A DNA stretch of 64,000 nt from Streptomyces sp. P3 (GCA_016893485.2 JAFEKX020000001.1:2542001-2606000); one strand, 5' to 3'. Numbered from the stretch's first letter, positions 13,683 to 24,419 are shown. The notes: generated by a model not told the origin, from the sequence alone. Translations and numbers: made by a program.

Positions 13683-15387
13683 TCGGCCTCATCTCCGCCA
13701 CCGCGGCGGGCGCGGGTGCGCGGGACCGGCTGGCCGCCGCGTGGCCGGACCGTACGCGTGTCTACGAGGGTCCCGTGGCGGACGCCGTCCGGGCCGCGTT
13801 CGCGGAGTGCGAGCAGCTCGTGTGTTTCCTCGCCACCGGAGCCGTCGTCCGGCTGATCGCCCCGCTGCTGGGCGACAAGCGGACCGACCCGGGGTCGTGT
13901 GCGTCGACGAGGGTGGCCGGTTCGCCGTGTCGCTGGTCGGCGGGCACGGCGGCGGCGCCAATGAACTCGCTGTGGAGGTGGGCGAGTTGCTTGCCGCGCA
14001 GCCCGTGGTGACGACGGCGACGGACGCGGTCGGTGTGCCCGGCCTGGACACGCTCGGGTTCCCCGTGGAGGGCGATGTCGCCGGTGTCTCGCGCGCGCTG
14101 CTCGACGGCGAACCGGTCGCCCTGGACGCCGAGTCGGCGTGGCCGCTGCCGCCGTTGAAGGTGTCCGCCCATGGCTCCTACGTCATCCGGGTCACCGACC
14201 GCGCCGTGGAGCCCGCCGAACGGGGGAGGTCGTGCTGCGGCCGCCGTCCCTGGTCGTCGGGGTCGGCGCGTCCAAGGGGGCGCCGGTGGAGGAGGTGCTC
14301 GGGCTCGTCGAGAGCGCGGTGCGTGACGCGGGGCTGTCCCTCGCGTCCCTGGCCCAACTCGCCACCGTGGACGCCAAGTCGGAGGAGCCCGGCATCGTCG
14401 AGGCGGCCCGCCGCCTGGGGTGCCGCTGGTGACGTACTCCGCCGACGAACTGGCCGCCGTAGAGGTGCCCAACCCCTCGGACGCCCCCTTGGCCGCGGTG
14501 GGCACGCCGTCCGTGGCGGAGGCCGCCGCGCTCGTGGACGGGGGCGAACTCCTCGTCCCGAAGCGGAAGTCGGAACGTGCGGACGGACAACCGGCCATGG
14601 CCACCTGCGCTGTTGTACGACGGGTCGCGCGCGGGCGGCTCGCGGTGGTCGGGCTCGGGCCCGGCGCCCGGGATCTGGTCACCCCGCGTGCGAAGGCCGA
14701 ACTCCGGCGCGCCGCCGTGCTGGTGGGTCTCGACCAGTACGTCGACCAGATCCGGGATCTGCTGCGGCCCGGGACCGTGGTCCTGGAGTCGGGGCTCGGC
14801 GCCGAGGAGGAGCGGGCCCGTACCGCCGTCGCCGAGGCGCGCAAGGGACAGGCGGTCGCGCTGATCGGCAGCGGGGACGCCGGGGTGTACGCGATGGCCT
14901 CGCCCGCGCTCGCGGAGGCGACCGACGACATCGACGTGGTCGGAGTCCCGGGTGTGACCGCCGCGTTGGCCGCCGCAGCGATCCTCGGGGCGCCGCCGCG
15001 GCCACGACCACGTCTCGATCAGCCTCTCCGATCTGCACACGCCGTGGAGGTCATCGAGCGGCGGGTGCGGGCCGCGGCCGAGGCGGACATCGTGGTGACC
15101 TTCTACAACCCCGTAGCCGGGGCCGGGACTGGCAGCTCCCGAAGGCTCTCGCGATCCTCGCCGAGCACCGGGAGCCGGGGACGCCGGTGGGTGTCGTACG
15201 GAACGCGTCGCGGCCCGACGAGTCCAGCCGGCTCACCACCCTGGCCGCGCTCGATCCCGCCACGGTCGACATGATGACGGTCGTGACCGTGGGCAACACG
15301 GCCACCCGGGACATCGCGGGGCGCATGGTGACGCCGCGCGGATACCGCTGGCAGGCTTCGCAGGCGGCGCGGGAGGTGGCGAAGTGA
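13679..15387 (+). CDS. cobJ: CbiG-CobJ fusion (cobalt-precorrin-5A hydrolase / precorrin-3B C17-methyltransferase)
   Basis: Two domains in one gene of about 569 residues. The N-terminal CbiG part opens lactone ring A after ring contraction chemistry; it shows LVCFLATGAVVRLIAPLL, VSLVGGHGGGANELA and VVGVGASKGAPVEEVLGLV. The C-terminal CobJ/CbiH methylase starts near 14640 with LAVVGLGPGARDLVTPRA and continues IGSGDAGVYAMASPALAEA and VVTFYNPRSRGRDWQLPKA. Frame breaks near 13893, 14220, 14420, 15000 and 15117. GTG 13679 overlaps the cobL stop, and the stop overlaps cobH. CbiG is otherwise typical of the early-cobalt route, so its fusion to CobJ is worth noting; the same fusion is known in Streptomyces. 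Confidence 0.92.
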
Positions 15388-15983
15388 GTTCCGTGGACCG
15401 GGTGATCCATCCGATCGAGCTGGAGTCCTACCGGCGGCTGCGCGCCCGCCTCGACACCTCGCACTTCCCGCCGCTGACCCGCGCGGTCGTGGAACGGGTC
15501 GTGCACTCCGCGGCCGACCTCGACTACGCGTCCGATCTCGTCCTGGACGAGGGCGAGTTGGCGACCGCGCACCGCGCGCTGCACGCCGGGGCGCCGGTCG
15601 TCGTGGACGTGCAGATGGTCGCCGCCGGCATCACCCGGCGCGACACCGTGTGCCGGCTCCGGGACGCCAGGTCCGGTCCCGGACTGACCCGTTCGGCACA
15701 CGCGATCCGGCTCGCCTACGACGAGGTCGGGCCCGGCGCCCTCTGGGTGATCGGCAACGCGCCGACCGCCCTGGAGGAGCTGCTGCGGCTGGACGCCTCT
15801 CCCGTGCTCGTCATCGGGCTGCCCGTCGGCTTCGTCGGCGCGGTCGAGTCCAAGGCCGCGCTGCGCGAGAGCGGGCTGCCCGCCGTGAGCAACGTGTCCG
15901 AGAAGGGCGGTTCGGCGGTCGCCTCGGCGGCCCTCAACGCCCTGCTGTACCACCCTGTTTCACATCCGGAGGAGAAATCGTGA
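15384..15983 (+). CDS. cobH: Precorrin-8X methylmutase CobH/CbiC
   Basis: Moves the C11 methyl to C12 to give hydrogenobyrinic acid or its cobalt form. The frame is unbroken, 199 residues, with HPIELESYRRLRARLD, the catalytic-region ERVVHSAADLDYA, PVVVDVQMVAAGI, WVIGNAPTAL and NVSEKGGSAVASAALNALLY, all expected for CobH/CbiC. GTG 15384 overlaps the previous stop by four bases and the gene's own stop overlaps the next GTG. Confidence 0.96.
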   Translation: MSSVDRVIHPIELESYRRLRARLDTSHFPPLTRAVVERVVHSAADLDYASDLVLDEGELATAHRALHAGAPVVVDVQMVAAGITRRDTVCRLRDARSGPGLTRSAHAIRLAYDEVGPGALWVIGNAPTALEELLRLDASPVLVIGLPVGFVGAVESKAALRESGLPAVSNVSEKGGSAVASAALNALLYHPVSHPEEKS

Positions 15984-16905
15984 CCACCCCGCCGCCCGCC
16001 CTGCTCATCGCCGGACACGGCACCCGGGACGAGGCCGGAGCCCAGGCGTTCCGGGACTTCGTACGGGAGTTGGGCCGCCGCCACCCCGAACTGCCCGTCG
16101 CCGGCGGGTTCATCGAGCTGTCGCCGCCGCCGCTGGGCGACGCGGTGACCGAGCTGGTGGAGCGCGGGGTGCGCCGGTTCGCCGCCGTACCGCTGATGCT
16201 GGTCTCCGCCGGGCACGCCAAGGGGGACATCCCGGCGGCGCTGGCCCGGGAGAAGGAGCGGCACGAGGGCATCTCGTACACCTACGGCCGTCCGCTGGGC
16301 CCGCACCCGGCGCTGCTGAACGTGCTGGAGCGGCGGCTCGACGAGGCGCTCGGCGAGGCGGCGCGCACCCCGGCCGACCGGGCCGACGTGACCGTGCTGC
16401 TCGTGGGGCGCGGGTCGACGGACCCGGACGCCAACGCCGAGGTGCACAAGGCCGCGCGGCTGCTGTGGGAGGGGCGCGGCTACGCGGGCGTGGAACCGGC
16501 GTTCGTGTCGCTGGCGGCGCCCGACGTGCCGAGCGGTCTTGACCGGTGTGTGAAGCTGGGCGCGAAGCGGATCGTGGTCCTGCCGTACTTCCTGTTCACC
16601 GGCATCCTGCCGGAGCGCAGGTGCGGCAGCAGACGGAGGGCTGGGCGGCGGCGCACCCCGACATCGAGGTGCGGTCGGCCGACGTCATCGGCCCCGAGCC
16701 GGAGTTGCTGGACCTGGTGATGGAGCGGTACCGGGAGGCGGTCAAGGGTGATCTGCGGATGAACTGCGACTCGTGCGTGTACCGGATCGCGCTGCCCGGC
16801 TTCGAGGACAAGGTGGGGCAGCCGCAGCAGCCGCACTTCCATCCCGACGACGAGGGTCACGACCACGGGCATCACCATCACGGTGGGCACGCCCATGCAC
16901 ACTGA
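15980..16905 (+). CDS. cbiX: CbiX-type sirohydrochlorin chelatase with His-rich tail
   Basis: Small chelatase family that inserts cobalt (or iron) into sirohydrochlorin. GTG 15980, coupled to cobH. The N-terminal half has LLIAGHGTRDEAGAQAF with the active-site His and PLMLVSAGHAKGDIPAAL; the second half repeats the fold with LLVGRGSTDPDANAEV. One frame break near 16617. The C-terminus carries MNCDSCVYRIALPGFEDKVG (two Cys) followed by a tail rich in His and Asp (16851-16902) that could hold metal. About 308 residues. Use of cobalt is inferred from the cob operon; SirB-type ferrochelatase activity cannot be excluded. Confidence 0.9.
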
Positions 16906-17978
16906 AAGAGCCCACGGTCCGACGGACGGGGCCCACGATCTACGCCATCACGGTGACGCCGAAGTCCGGGACGACGGCGCCCTGTTGGTCGATCTCGCGG
17001 TGAACGTCCGCGCGGACACGCCCCGGCCTGGCTGCGCGAGCGGATAGCCGACTCGCTCACCGGCCTCGCCGCCTACCCGGACGGGCGGGCGGCGCGGGCG
17101 GCGGTCGCGGCGCGGCACGGGCTGCCGGTGGAGCACGTCCTGCTGACGGCGGGCGCGGCCGAGGCCTTCGTGCTGCTCGCCCGTGCGCTGAAGGTCCGTC
17201 AGCCGGTCGTCGTGCACCCGCAGTTCACCGAGCCGGAGGCGGCGCTGCGGGACGCGGGGCACGCGGTGGAGCGGGTGCTGCTGCGGGAGGCGGACGGGTT
17301 CCGGCTGACCCCGGGGGCCGTACCGGAGGACGCGGACCTGGTGCTGATCGGCAACCCGACGAATCCGACGTCCGTCCTGCATCCCGCCGCCGCCATCGCC
17401 CGACTCGCCCGCCCCGGGCGGACGTTGGTGGTCGACGAGGCGTTCATGGACGCGGTGCCGGGTGAGCGGGAGGCCCTTGCCGGCCGGACCGACATCCCCG
17501 GGCTCGTCGTCCTCCGCAGCCTCACCAAGACCTGGGGTCTCGCGGGGCTGCGGATCGGGTACGTCCTCGGCGACCCCGAGATCATCGCGGAACTGGAGCG
17601 GGTCCAGCCGTTGTGGCCGGTGTCCACGCCGGCGCTGGCCGCGGCGGAGGCCTGCATGGACTCCCAGGCTCTCGCCGAGGCCGCCCACGCCGCCCACCGG
17701 GTCACCGCCGACCGGGCCCATCTCGTCGCCGGGCTCGCGGAGTTCGCCCCCGACGGCCTCCGCGTCACGGAACCCGCGGAGGCGCCGTTCGTCCTCGTCC
17801 GGGTCCCCAACGCGGTGGCCGTACGGCGCCACCTCCGCGACCTGGGTTTCGCCGTCCGCCGTGGGGACACGTTCCCGGGTTGGACGACCAGTGGCTACGG
17901 CTCGCCGTCCGCGACCGAGCGACAGTGAACCGTTTCCTCCAGGCACTGGACCAGGCGGTGACGCTGGCGGGCGGGTGA
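16895..17978 (+). CDS. cobC: PLP-dependent aminotransferase-fold enzyme CobC (threonine-phosphate decarboxylase-like)
   Basis: Class I/II aminotransferase-fold protein, last gene of the cob run, likely supplying the aminopropanol moiety. ATG 16895 overlaps the cbiX end. Frame breaks near 17020 and 17880, each fixed by one C or G. Conserved features are VLLTAGAAEAFVLLARAL, LIGNPTNPTSVLHP, TLVVDEAFMD, and the PLP lysine in RSLTKTWGLAGLRIGYVLG. About 361 residues. It resembles histidinol-phosphate aminotransferase, the usual mis-annotation for CobC; placement directly after cbiX supports CobC. Confidence 0.88.
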
Positions 17979-18002
17979 CGGGGTTACGCCACGGCCTTTT
18001 CA

Positions 18003-18020
18003 CCCACCCGACTCGGTGGG
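18003..18020 (+). terminator. Possible hairpin after the cob operon
   Basis: CCCACC-cgactc-GGTGGG forms a perfect 6-bp stem 25 bases after the cobC stop. There is no T run, so it is only a weak terminator candidate. Nothing else recognisable lies between cobC and the convergent gene end at 18153. Confidence 0.35.
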
Positions 18021-18152
18021 CTGAAGGGTCGCCGTAGGAGCCAGGCCTTGGCCGCCGTTCGACTCGGTCCGCCCGCCCCCGCACCCGCCGCAGTTAAAGG
18101 TCGCCCTTCAAAGCGCCCGGAACGGGTGGGTGGGTGGGAAAGCGTGGTTGGT

Positions 18153-19107
18153 TCAGGTGCGGCGGCGGCGCGTCATCAGCACCGCCGCTCCCCCGCCGCC
18201 AGCAGCGCCACCGCCCCGCCCGCGATGTACGGCGTCGCGGAACTTCCCCCCGTCTCGGCCAACCCCGCCTCCGCGGGCGCCCCTTGGGGCTTGACGTCCG
18301 GCGCGGGCTTGGCGGACGGCGGCGTCACGGAGGCGACCTTCGGCGCCTCACAGGTCGCCTGGGCCAACGTCACCGTGCCCTCGACATCCGCGACGTTCAG
18401 CTTCAACGGGTTGACGGAGACCTTGAGTTCGAGCGCGGTCGCGGCAGCCGTACGGGACGTGGTCGACGTCTTGGACAGATCGAGGCTGACGGACCCGACC
18501 CCGGCACCTGAACCTCCGTAGGACCACTCGCGGTCACCGTGATCCGCTTGCCGAGCACCGTCACCGCCCCCGGCAGGTGCGACGTGGCGACCGGCGCCTT
18601 CCCGGCCTCGCACGTCGCCTTCGAGGTGACCGCGTCGATCTCGATGAGGGAGAGCAGCGGCAGCCCGGGGACGTGGAGCCGCGCATGGGCGAGGTTCGTG
18701 TACCCCTCGGCCTTCGTCGCGGACACGGTCGCCTTCGCCGTGGCGACGTCCGCGCCGAGCACACTGAAGGGCTGCCCGCCGTTCACCCCGTCCAACTGGG
18801 CGGTGAGCGCGGTCTTTTTCGGCACTCTGCGGGGCGTGGACCTCGTTGAGGAGACCGCGAGCGGGACATCCACGGTCTTGTTGAGCAGGGAGACGTCGAG
18901 CCCGGTACGGAGCACGACGGCGCTCGCGCGACCCTGGTCGGTGGTCGCGTGGGCGGAACCCGCGCCGACCAGCGCCACGGGACCGGCGGCGAGGGCGGTC
19001 GCCGTGGCCACGGTGGCCCAACGGCGTGCGGGCATGCGGAAGTTGGTGCCGTTCAAGGTGTGGGACCCCAGAAGAGACATGCTTGGGACCCGGTAAGAAT
19101 TACTCAC
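18153..19107 (-). CDS. Secreted LAETG-anchored cell-wall protein (SCO1860-type)
   Basis: Exported protein of unknown function. The N-terminus has a basic stretch (MPARRWATVATATALAAG) and an Ala-rich signal peptide ending near GSAHA. Two similar sections of about 110 residues follow, each with a lone Cys in a related setting (SKATCEAGKAP and LAQATCEAPKVAS), which looks like an internal duplication. The C-terminus is a sortase signal: LAETGGSSATPYIAGG, a hydrophobic helix and RRRR. Frame breaks near 18190, 18507 and 18840; after repair the stop is at 18153. The start is uncertain: GTG 19107 or ATG 19080, neither with a clear ribosome site. Convergent with the cob operon, and next to it in other Streptomyces. 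Confidence 0.85.
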
Positions 19108-19186
19108 GAGGGGTGAACCGTCAGCGATCCGGCGTCACTTCACCCCTTCGTGGGTTTTCCGTGAGCGTATTCGAATCGCCTGGCGA

Positions 19187-20278
19187 CTATTCGACCACCA
19201 GCCCGTTCAGCACCACCCGCCGCGGCGACGCGAGCACGCGCACATCGGCGCGCGGGTCCGCCTCGTACACGACGAAGTCCGCCGGCGCGCCCTCCTCGAG
19301 CCCGGGCCGCCCGAGCCACTCCCGCGCCCCCACGCGGTCGCCGACAGCGCCTCCACGGCGGGGATGCCGGCGGTGACGAGTTCGGCGACCTCGGCCGCGA
19401 CCAGGCCGTGGGCGAGGGAGCCTCCGGCGTCGGTGCCGACGTAGACCGGGACTCCGGCGTCGTAGGCGGAGCGCACGGTGTCGTAGCGCCGCTCGTACAG
19501 TCGCCGCATATGGGCGGACCAGCGGGGAACTTGGCGTCGCCGTCGTCGGCGAGCTTGGGGAAGGTCGCGATGTTGACGAGGGTCGGGACGATGGCGACGC
19601 CCCGCGAGGCGAACAGCGGGATCAGCTCCTCGGTGAGGCCGGTCGCGTGCTCGATGCAGTCGATGCCGGCCTCGACCAGGTCGCGCAGCGCAGCGTCCTC
19701 CGCGAAGCAGTGCGCGGTGACGCGGGCGCCGAGGCGGTGGGCCTCGGCGATGGCCGCCTCCACCGCGTCGCGCGGCCAGCAGGCGGACAGGTCGCCGAGG
19801 TCGCGGTCGATCCAGTCGCCTACCAACTTGACCCAGCCGTCGCCGCGTCGGGCCTCCTGGGCGACGTAGGCGACGAGGTCGTCGGGTTCGATCTCGTGGG
19901 CGAAGTTGCGGATGTAGCGGCGGGTGCGGGCGATGTGCCGGCCGGCGCGGATGATCTTCGGGAGGTCTTCGCGGTCGTCGATCCAACGGGTGTCCGAGGG
20001 GAGCCGGCGTCGCGCAGCAGGAGGGTGCCGGCGTCTCGGTCGGTGAGGGCCTGTTGCTCGGCGGTCTCGGCGTCCACGGGGCCGTGGGTGCCCAGGCCTA
20101 CGTGGCAGTGGGCGTCGACGAGGCCGGGGAGGGCCCAGCCGTCTACCGTCCGGATGTCGTCGGCGTCGAGGGGACGGTCGTAGGAGATGCGGCCGTCGAT
20201 GACCCAGAGTTCGTCGCGGATGTCCTCCGGTCCCACAAGGACCCGGCCCTTTACGTGCAGCACGGCTTGATCGCTCAT
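19187..20278 (-). CDS. Amidohydrolase-superfamily metal-dependent hydrolase
   Basis: Likely cytoplasmic cyclic-amide hydrolase of the imidazolonepropionase-like group, about 363 residues. The metal site is visible: HxH in LPGLVDAHCHVGLG, Lys in DGWVKLVGDW, His in RVTAHCFAED and CIEHATGL, and Asp in VYVGTDAGGSL. Frame breaks near 19335, 19527 and 20000. ATG 20278 (MSDQAVLHVKG) is chosen because a small beta-sandwich start follows at once. The substrate cannot be told from sequence. It is convergent to nothing and shares direction with the flanking - strand genes. Confidence 0.88.
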
Positions 20279-20367
20279 GGGACGCACGATAGTTCGTCGG
20301 GTGCGGGCGCGATGTGGCTGGTCGCGACCACGCGGCGGAGCCGCACATCGCCACGGCCCCGCGCCGC

Positions 20368-21147
20368 TTAGGGGGCGCTGTCGTCGTCCTGTACCTCAGC
20401 CATCGCCGGGTCCAGCAGTCGAGACAGAAAGTGACGAGTGCGTTCGTGTGTGGGGTTGGTGATGACCCGGCCCGGAGGGCCCTCCTCGATGATCACGCCC
20501 GCGTCCATGAACACAACCCGGTCGGCCACCTCGCGCGCGAACGTCATCTCGTGGGTGACGACCATCATCGTCATGCCCTCGTTCGCGAGCATGCGCATGA
20601 CGGCGAGGACGTCTCCGACCAGCTCGGGGTCGAGTGCCGACGTCGGTTCGTCGAAGAGCATGACCTCGGGGTCCATCGCCAACGCCCGTGCGATGGCGAC
20701 GCGTTGCTGCTGACCGCCGGAGAGGGAGGCGGGGTGGGCGTCGGCCTTCTCCGCGAGGCCGACGCGGCGGAGGTTGTCGGCGGCGATCTTCGCGGCCTGG
20801 GTCTTGTCGCGGCGCAGGACGCGGCGTTGCGGGAGGGTGAGGTTCTCGGTGACGGTCAGGTGCGGGAAGAGGTTGAACTGCTGGAAGACCATGCCGATGC
20901 GGCGGCGTACGGCGTCGATGTCGACATCGGGGTCGGTGATCTCGGTGCCGCCGACGAACACCCGCCCCGCGCTGGGTTCTTCGAGCAGGTTCACGCACCG
21001 CAGGAGGGTCGACTTGCCGGAGCCTGAGGGGCCGATGACGCAGACGACCTCGCCGTGTGCGATCTCCAGGTCGATGCCGCGCAGCACTTCGTTGGTACCG
21101 AACGACTTGTGCAGGCCGCGTACTTGGATCTCCGGGGTGCCGGTCAC
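20368..21147 (-). CDS. Polar amino acid ABC transporter ATP-binding protein (GlnQ type)
   Basis: ATPase of an amino acid importer, 259 residues, unbroken frame. Walker A is GPSGSGKST, the Q-loop [16 protein letters not shown], signature [15 protein letters not shown], Walker [13 protein letters not shown] and switch VVTHEM. GTG 21147 overlaps the permease stop. With the upstream permease and lipoprotein it makes a complete three-gene importer (binding protein first, ATPase last). Confidence 0.95.
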   Translation of the reverse strand: MTGTPEIQVRGLHKSFGTNEVLRGIDLEIAHGEVVCVIGPSGSGKSTLLRCVNLLEEPSAGRVFVGGTEITDPDVDIDAVRRRIGMVFQQFNLFPHLTVTENLTLPQRRVLRRDKTQAAKIAADNLRRVGLAEKADAHPASLSGGQQQRVAIARALAMDPEVMLFDEPTSALDPELVGDVLAVMRMLANEGMTMMVVTHEMTFAREVADRVVFMDAGVIIEEGPPGRVITNPTHERTRHFLSRLLDPAMAEVQDDDSAP

Positions 21148-21982
21148 CGGACCGCCTCCCCGTCCTGGTCTCCATCCGCCGGACCACGAAGCTCAGCGGG
21201 ATCGTCACCAGGAGGTAGCACAGGCCGGCCACCAGGATCGGCGTGGAGTTGGCCGTCGTACTCGCCAAGTCCCTGCCGTATTTGGAGAGTTCGCGTTCCT
21301 CCAGGGTGACGCCGAGGAACAGGACCAGGGAGGAGTCCTTGAAGAGGAGGACGAGTTCGTTGGTCAGTGGCGGCAGGATGATCCGGAACGCCTGCGGGAC
21401 GACGATCGACACCATGGCCCGCGCCTGCGAGAAGCCGAGCGAACGGGCCGCCTCCAACTGCCCTTTGGGCACCGCCTGGATGCCCGCGCGGATCGTCTCC
21501 GCCATGTACGCGGCCGACACCAGGCCGAGCGCGAGGGCGACCTTGCCGTACGTCCCGCCGACGATCTCCGTGCCCGGGAAGGCGAGTGGTACGGCGACGC
21601 CGACGAAGATGAAGATCAGCAGGGCGGGCAGGCCGCGGAAGATCTCGATGTAGATCCCGGCGAGCCAGCGGTAGGGACCCACGGACGACAGCCGCATCAG
21701 CGCGACGACCATGCCGAGGACGAGGCCGAAGACGAAGCCGGACAGGGTGTAGAGCACCGTGTTCTTCAACGCCAGGGTGATGACGTCGGGGAACATCTGC
21801 TTGGCGATGCTCCACTGCGCGAACTGGTTCTTCAGGCGCCCCCAGTCGGCGGTGACCGCGAAGACGATCACGACGGCGGCGAAGACGGCGTACTGCACGC
21901 CTTGGGACAGCCTGCGCTTCTGCCGTCTGCTCGACCCCTTTCTCCTGGGCTGGAGTTGGGGGTCCGCCGTGTCGCCGGTCAT
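21144..21982 (-). CDS. Polar amino acid ABC transporter permease
   Basis: HisM/GlnP-type membrane subunit of about 279 residues with five or more hydrophobic helices. A basic N-terminus ([12 protein letters not shown]) precedes helix 1, and the cytoplasmic EAA loop reads [17 protein letters not shown]. One frame break near 21160: one extra G gives the tail TRTGEAVR and a stop at 21144. ATG 21982 overlaps the stop of the binding-protein gene (ATGA). Substrate class (polar amino acid, perhaps basic or acidic) is inferred from family only. Confidence 0.93.
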
Positions 21983-22830
21983 GAGGCCGACGGAGAGGCG
22001 GCCGAGGCGTCGTAGGGGCCGATCCACTTCTCGTACAGCTTCTTGTACGTGCCGTCGGCCTTCGCGTCCTTGATGGCCTTGTTGATCGCGGCGAGGAGTC
22101 TCGTGTTGCCCTTCTTGACCGTGAAGCCGTACTGCTCACCGGTGTTGAGGTTGTCGACGACCTTGAACGCGTCGGCGTTGGCCTTGGTCTTCAGCCAGCC
22201 CTGGACGACCGGGTAGTCGATGATGACGGCCTGGACCTGGCCGGTGCGCAGGCCGTTGAGGACGGCGTCGGAGGACTCGAAGGAGACGGGGTCGAAGCCC
22301 TGCTTCTTGGCGTAGTCCTCGCCGGTGGTCTGTGCCTGGGCGCCGAGCTTCCTGCCCTTGCTCTTGACGTCCGCGAGCGAGGTCAGGCCGCTCTTCTTGT
22401 CGACGAGGACGGCCTGGGTGGCGTCGAAGTAGGGGTCGGAGAAGTCGACGTTCTTCTTGCGCTCGGCGGTGATGGTCATGCCGGCGGCGGCCGGGTCGCA
22501 CTCGCCGGCGTTGAGGAAGGCGCCGGTCTTGAAGTTCTCGAAGGGGGTGTCGAGGATCGTCTGCTTCACGCCGAGGTCCTTGGCGACCAGGTCGATGAGG
22601 GAGACGTCGAAGCCCTGCACCTTGCCGTCGATCTCGGACTGGAACGGCGGGTACGGGAGGTGGGTGCAGGTGGTGAGCCGGCCCGCCTTGACGAGTTCGA
22701 CGCCACCGGCGGCGGTCTTCGAGCCGCTGCCGCCGCTGTCGCTCGACGTGCAGCCGGCCACGAGGACGAGTGCGGCGCTCGCGGTGGTGGCGGCCAGGGT
22801 GCGGATCCGGCGGCCGAGGAGCGTGTTCAC
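21979..22830 (-). CDS. Amino acid ABC transporter substrate-binding lipoprotein
   Basis: Extracellular solute-binding protein family 3, 283 residues, unbroken. The signal peptide ends in the lipobox LVAGC near residue 27, followed by a Ser/Gly linker. Family 3 features: GRLTTCTHLPYPPFQ, GFDVSLIDLVAKDLG, GMTITAERKKNVDFSDPYFD and AVIIDYPVVQGWL. GTG 22830 is preceded by CAGGAGGCC, a strong ribosome site. First gene of the importer operon; divergent from the aminotransferase at 23004, with 173 bases between them for two promoters. Confidence 0.95.
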   Translation of the reverse strand: MNTLLGRRIRTLAATTASAALVLVAGCTSSDSGGSGSKTAAGGVELVKAGRLTTCTHLPYPPFQSEIDGKVQGFDVSLIDLVAKDLGVKQTILDTPFENFKTGAFLNAGECDPAAAGMTITAERKKNVDFSDPYFDATQAVLVDKKSGLTSLADVKSKGRKLGAQAQTTGEDYAKKQGFDPVSFESSDAVLNGLRTGQVQAVIIDYPVVQGWLKTKANADAFKVVDNLNTGEQYGFTVKKGNTRLLAAINKAIKDAKADGTYKKLYEKWIGPYDASAASPSAS

Positions 22831-23003
22831 GGAGGCCTCCTGTGACGGAACTATGGGTTCCGATTATTCGGAGGGGTTCGGCGGCCCGCTCACCCGGACG
22901 GTGACCAGGGGGCCGTCCGGGCTAAGAAGTCGCCGGTTACGCTCATCTCCGTCGATCAGGACCGTCCCGCCCGGCCCCTCCCCGCGAGCGAAAGAGCACC
23001 GCC

Positions 23004-24107
23004 ATGACCCACCCCCTTCCTCGACCTGGCCCCGCTGAGCGCCGCGCACTTCGCCGCGATCGAGGACCGGGTGGCCCGGTTGCTCGACACCGAGCAGGAT
23101 GTCGTGATCATGCAGGGTGAGGCGTTGCTGCCGCTGGAGGGGGCGATCCGTTCGACGGCGGGGCCGGGCACGCTCGCGCTGAACGTCATCACCGGCCCCT
23201 ACGGGCAGACCTTCGGGAACTGGCTGCGGGACTGCGGCGCCGAGGTGATCGACCTCTCGGTGCCGTTCCACACGGCGGTGACCGCCGACCAGGTCCGGGA
23301 GGCCTTCGCCGCACACCCCGGGATCGACTTCGTGTCCCTGGTCCACGCGGAGGCGGCGACCGGCAACACCAACCCGGTCGCGGAGATCGGTGAGATCGCG
23401 CGGGCGCACGGCGCGATCTTCTACGTCGACGCGGTCGCGTCCATCGGCGCGGAGCCGGTGCTGCCGGACGCGTGGGGATCGACCTGTGCGTGATCGGGGC
23501 GCAGAAGGCGATGGGCGGTCCGGCGGGCGTCTCGGCGGTGTCGGTGAGCTCACGGGCCTGGGCCCGCATGATGGCGAACCCCGTCGCCCCGCGCCGCTCC
23601 TACCTCTCCCTCCTCGACTGGAAGGACCGCTGGACCGACGCGGGCCGCACCGCGCTGCCGCACGCACCGGCCCAGCTGGAGATGCTCGCGCTGGATGCGT
23701 GCGTGGAGCGCATCGAGTCCGAGGGCCTGTCCACGGTGATCGAGCGCCACGCGACCGCGGCGGCGGCGACCCGCGCGGGCGCCCTCGCCCTGGGCGGCGG
23801 CCTCGAACCGTACGTCCACAAGGCCTCCGAGGCGGCCCCGGTCGCCACGACCCTCAGGACCCCGCCGGGTGTGGCGGCCTCCGACCTGGTGGCAAGCGCC
23901 CTCGCCTCGAACCCGGGGTTGCCCCTGGCCGCGGGCGGCGGCGCCCTGGCCATGGAGATGATCCGGGTCAACCACTACGGCGTGGACGCGACGGCGGAGG
24001 CGGTCCGGAACTCCTTGGCAGCGCTCGGCGCGGCACTGGCCGAGCAGGGCGCGTCGGTGGACCTGGGGGCCGCCCGGTCCGCCGTGGAAAGCACCTGGAG
24101 CCGGTAG
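23004..24107 (+). CDS. Class-V PLP-dependent aminotransferase (serine/alanine-glyoxylate type)
   Basis: Cytoplasmic PLP enzyme of about 367 residues. The frame is broken just after the start (the C run at 23012; after repair it reads FLDLAPLSAAHFAAIEDRV) and again near 23478. Conserved landmarks: GPYGQTFGNWL, SLVHAEAATGNTNPV, IFYVDAVASIGAEPV and the PLP lysine in CVIGAQKAMGGPAG. Family members include serine-pyruvate and serine-glyoxylate aminotransferases. It lies directly upstream of the ectABCD control region, but nothing shows a link to ectoine synthesis. Confidence 0.87.
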
Positions 24108-24419
24108 CGGGCTGAGTAATGCCAGCCTAATTCGAACGCAATCCCAGCGCAATTCCCGGGAATTTTATCGCCGCTTTTACGGGTAGCTTCCCAGTTTCTC
24201 CTGCCCGGTTTCCGCGCGGGCAAACGCAAATAATTCGCGTAGATCCCGTGAGGGTCGAACCCCTGTGACCCGTTACACAGGACGCCCGTTTCGTTCCCTA
24301 TGTGATGGTCAAAGTAGGGTATAAGGCCTGCCGTCGCACGCGTGATAACACAAGCGGCCCTCAGGCGTAACCCCATCCCTCCATGCAATTTCGAATTTCC
24401 CTCGGTAAATTCAATTCGC
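24108..24419 (+). promoter_or_regulatory. Control region upstream of ectABCD
   Basis: A 312-base gene-free stretch, clearly richer in A/T than its surroundings. It holds the perfect palindrome AATTCCCGGGAATT at 24151-24164, either an operator or part of a transcript end for the upstream gene. GGGTAT at 24317-24322 resembles the -10 box of stress sigma-B-type promoters in Streptomyces, but I see no -35 box at the right spacing. The last 60 bases before ectA (AATTTCGAATTTCCC...) are A/T-rich. No short gene is visible. Confidence 0.45.

Noticed and set aside
13639..15387. cbiG/cobJ, cobB and others as true pseudogenes
   Set aside because: Breaks lie at G/C runs in every kind of gene and conserved protein sequence goes on without loss, so sequence error explains them better.
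17979..18152. Small gene or RNA between cobC and the LAETG gene
   Set aside because: No start with ribosome site, no conserved peptide, only a weak hairpin.
20438..22015. Long + strand frames opposite the amino acid ABC transporter
   Set aside because: Antisense shadows of well-supported ABC genes.
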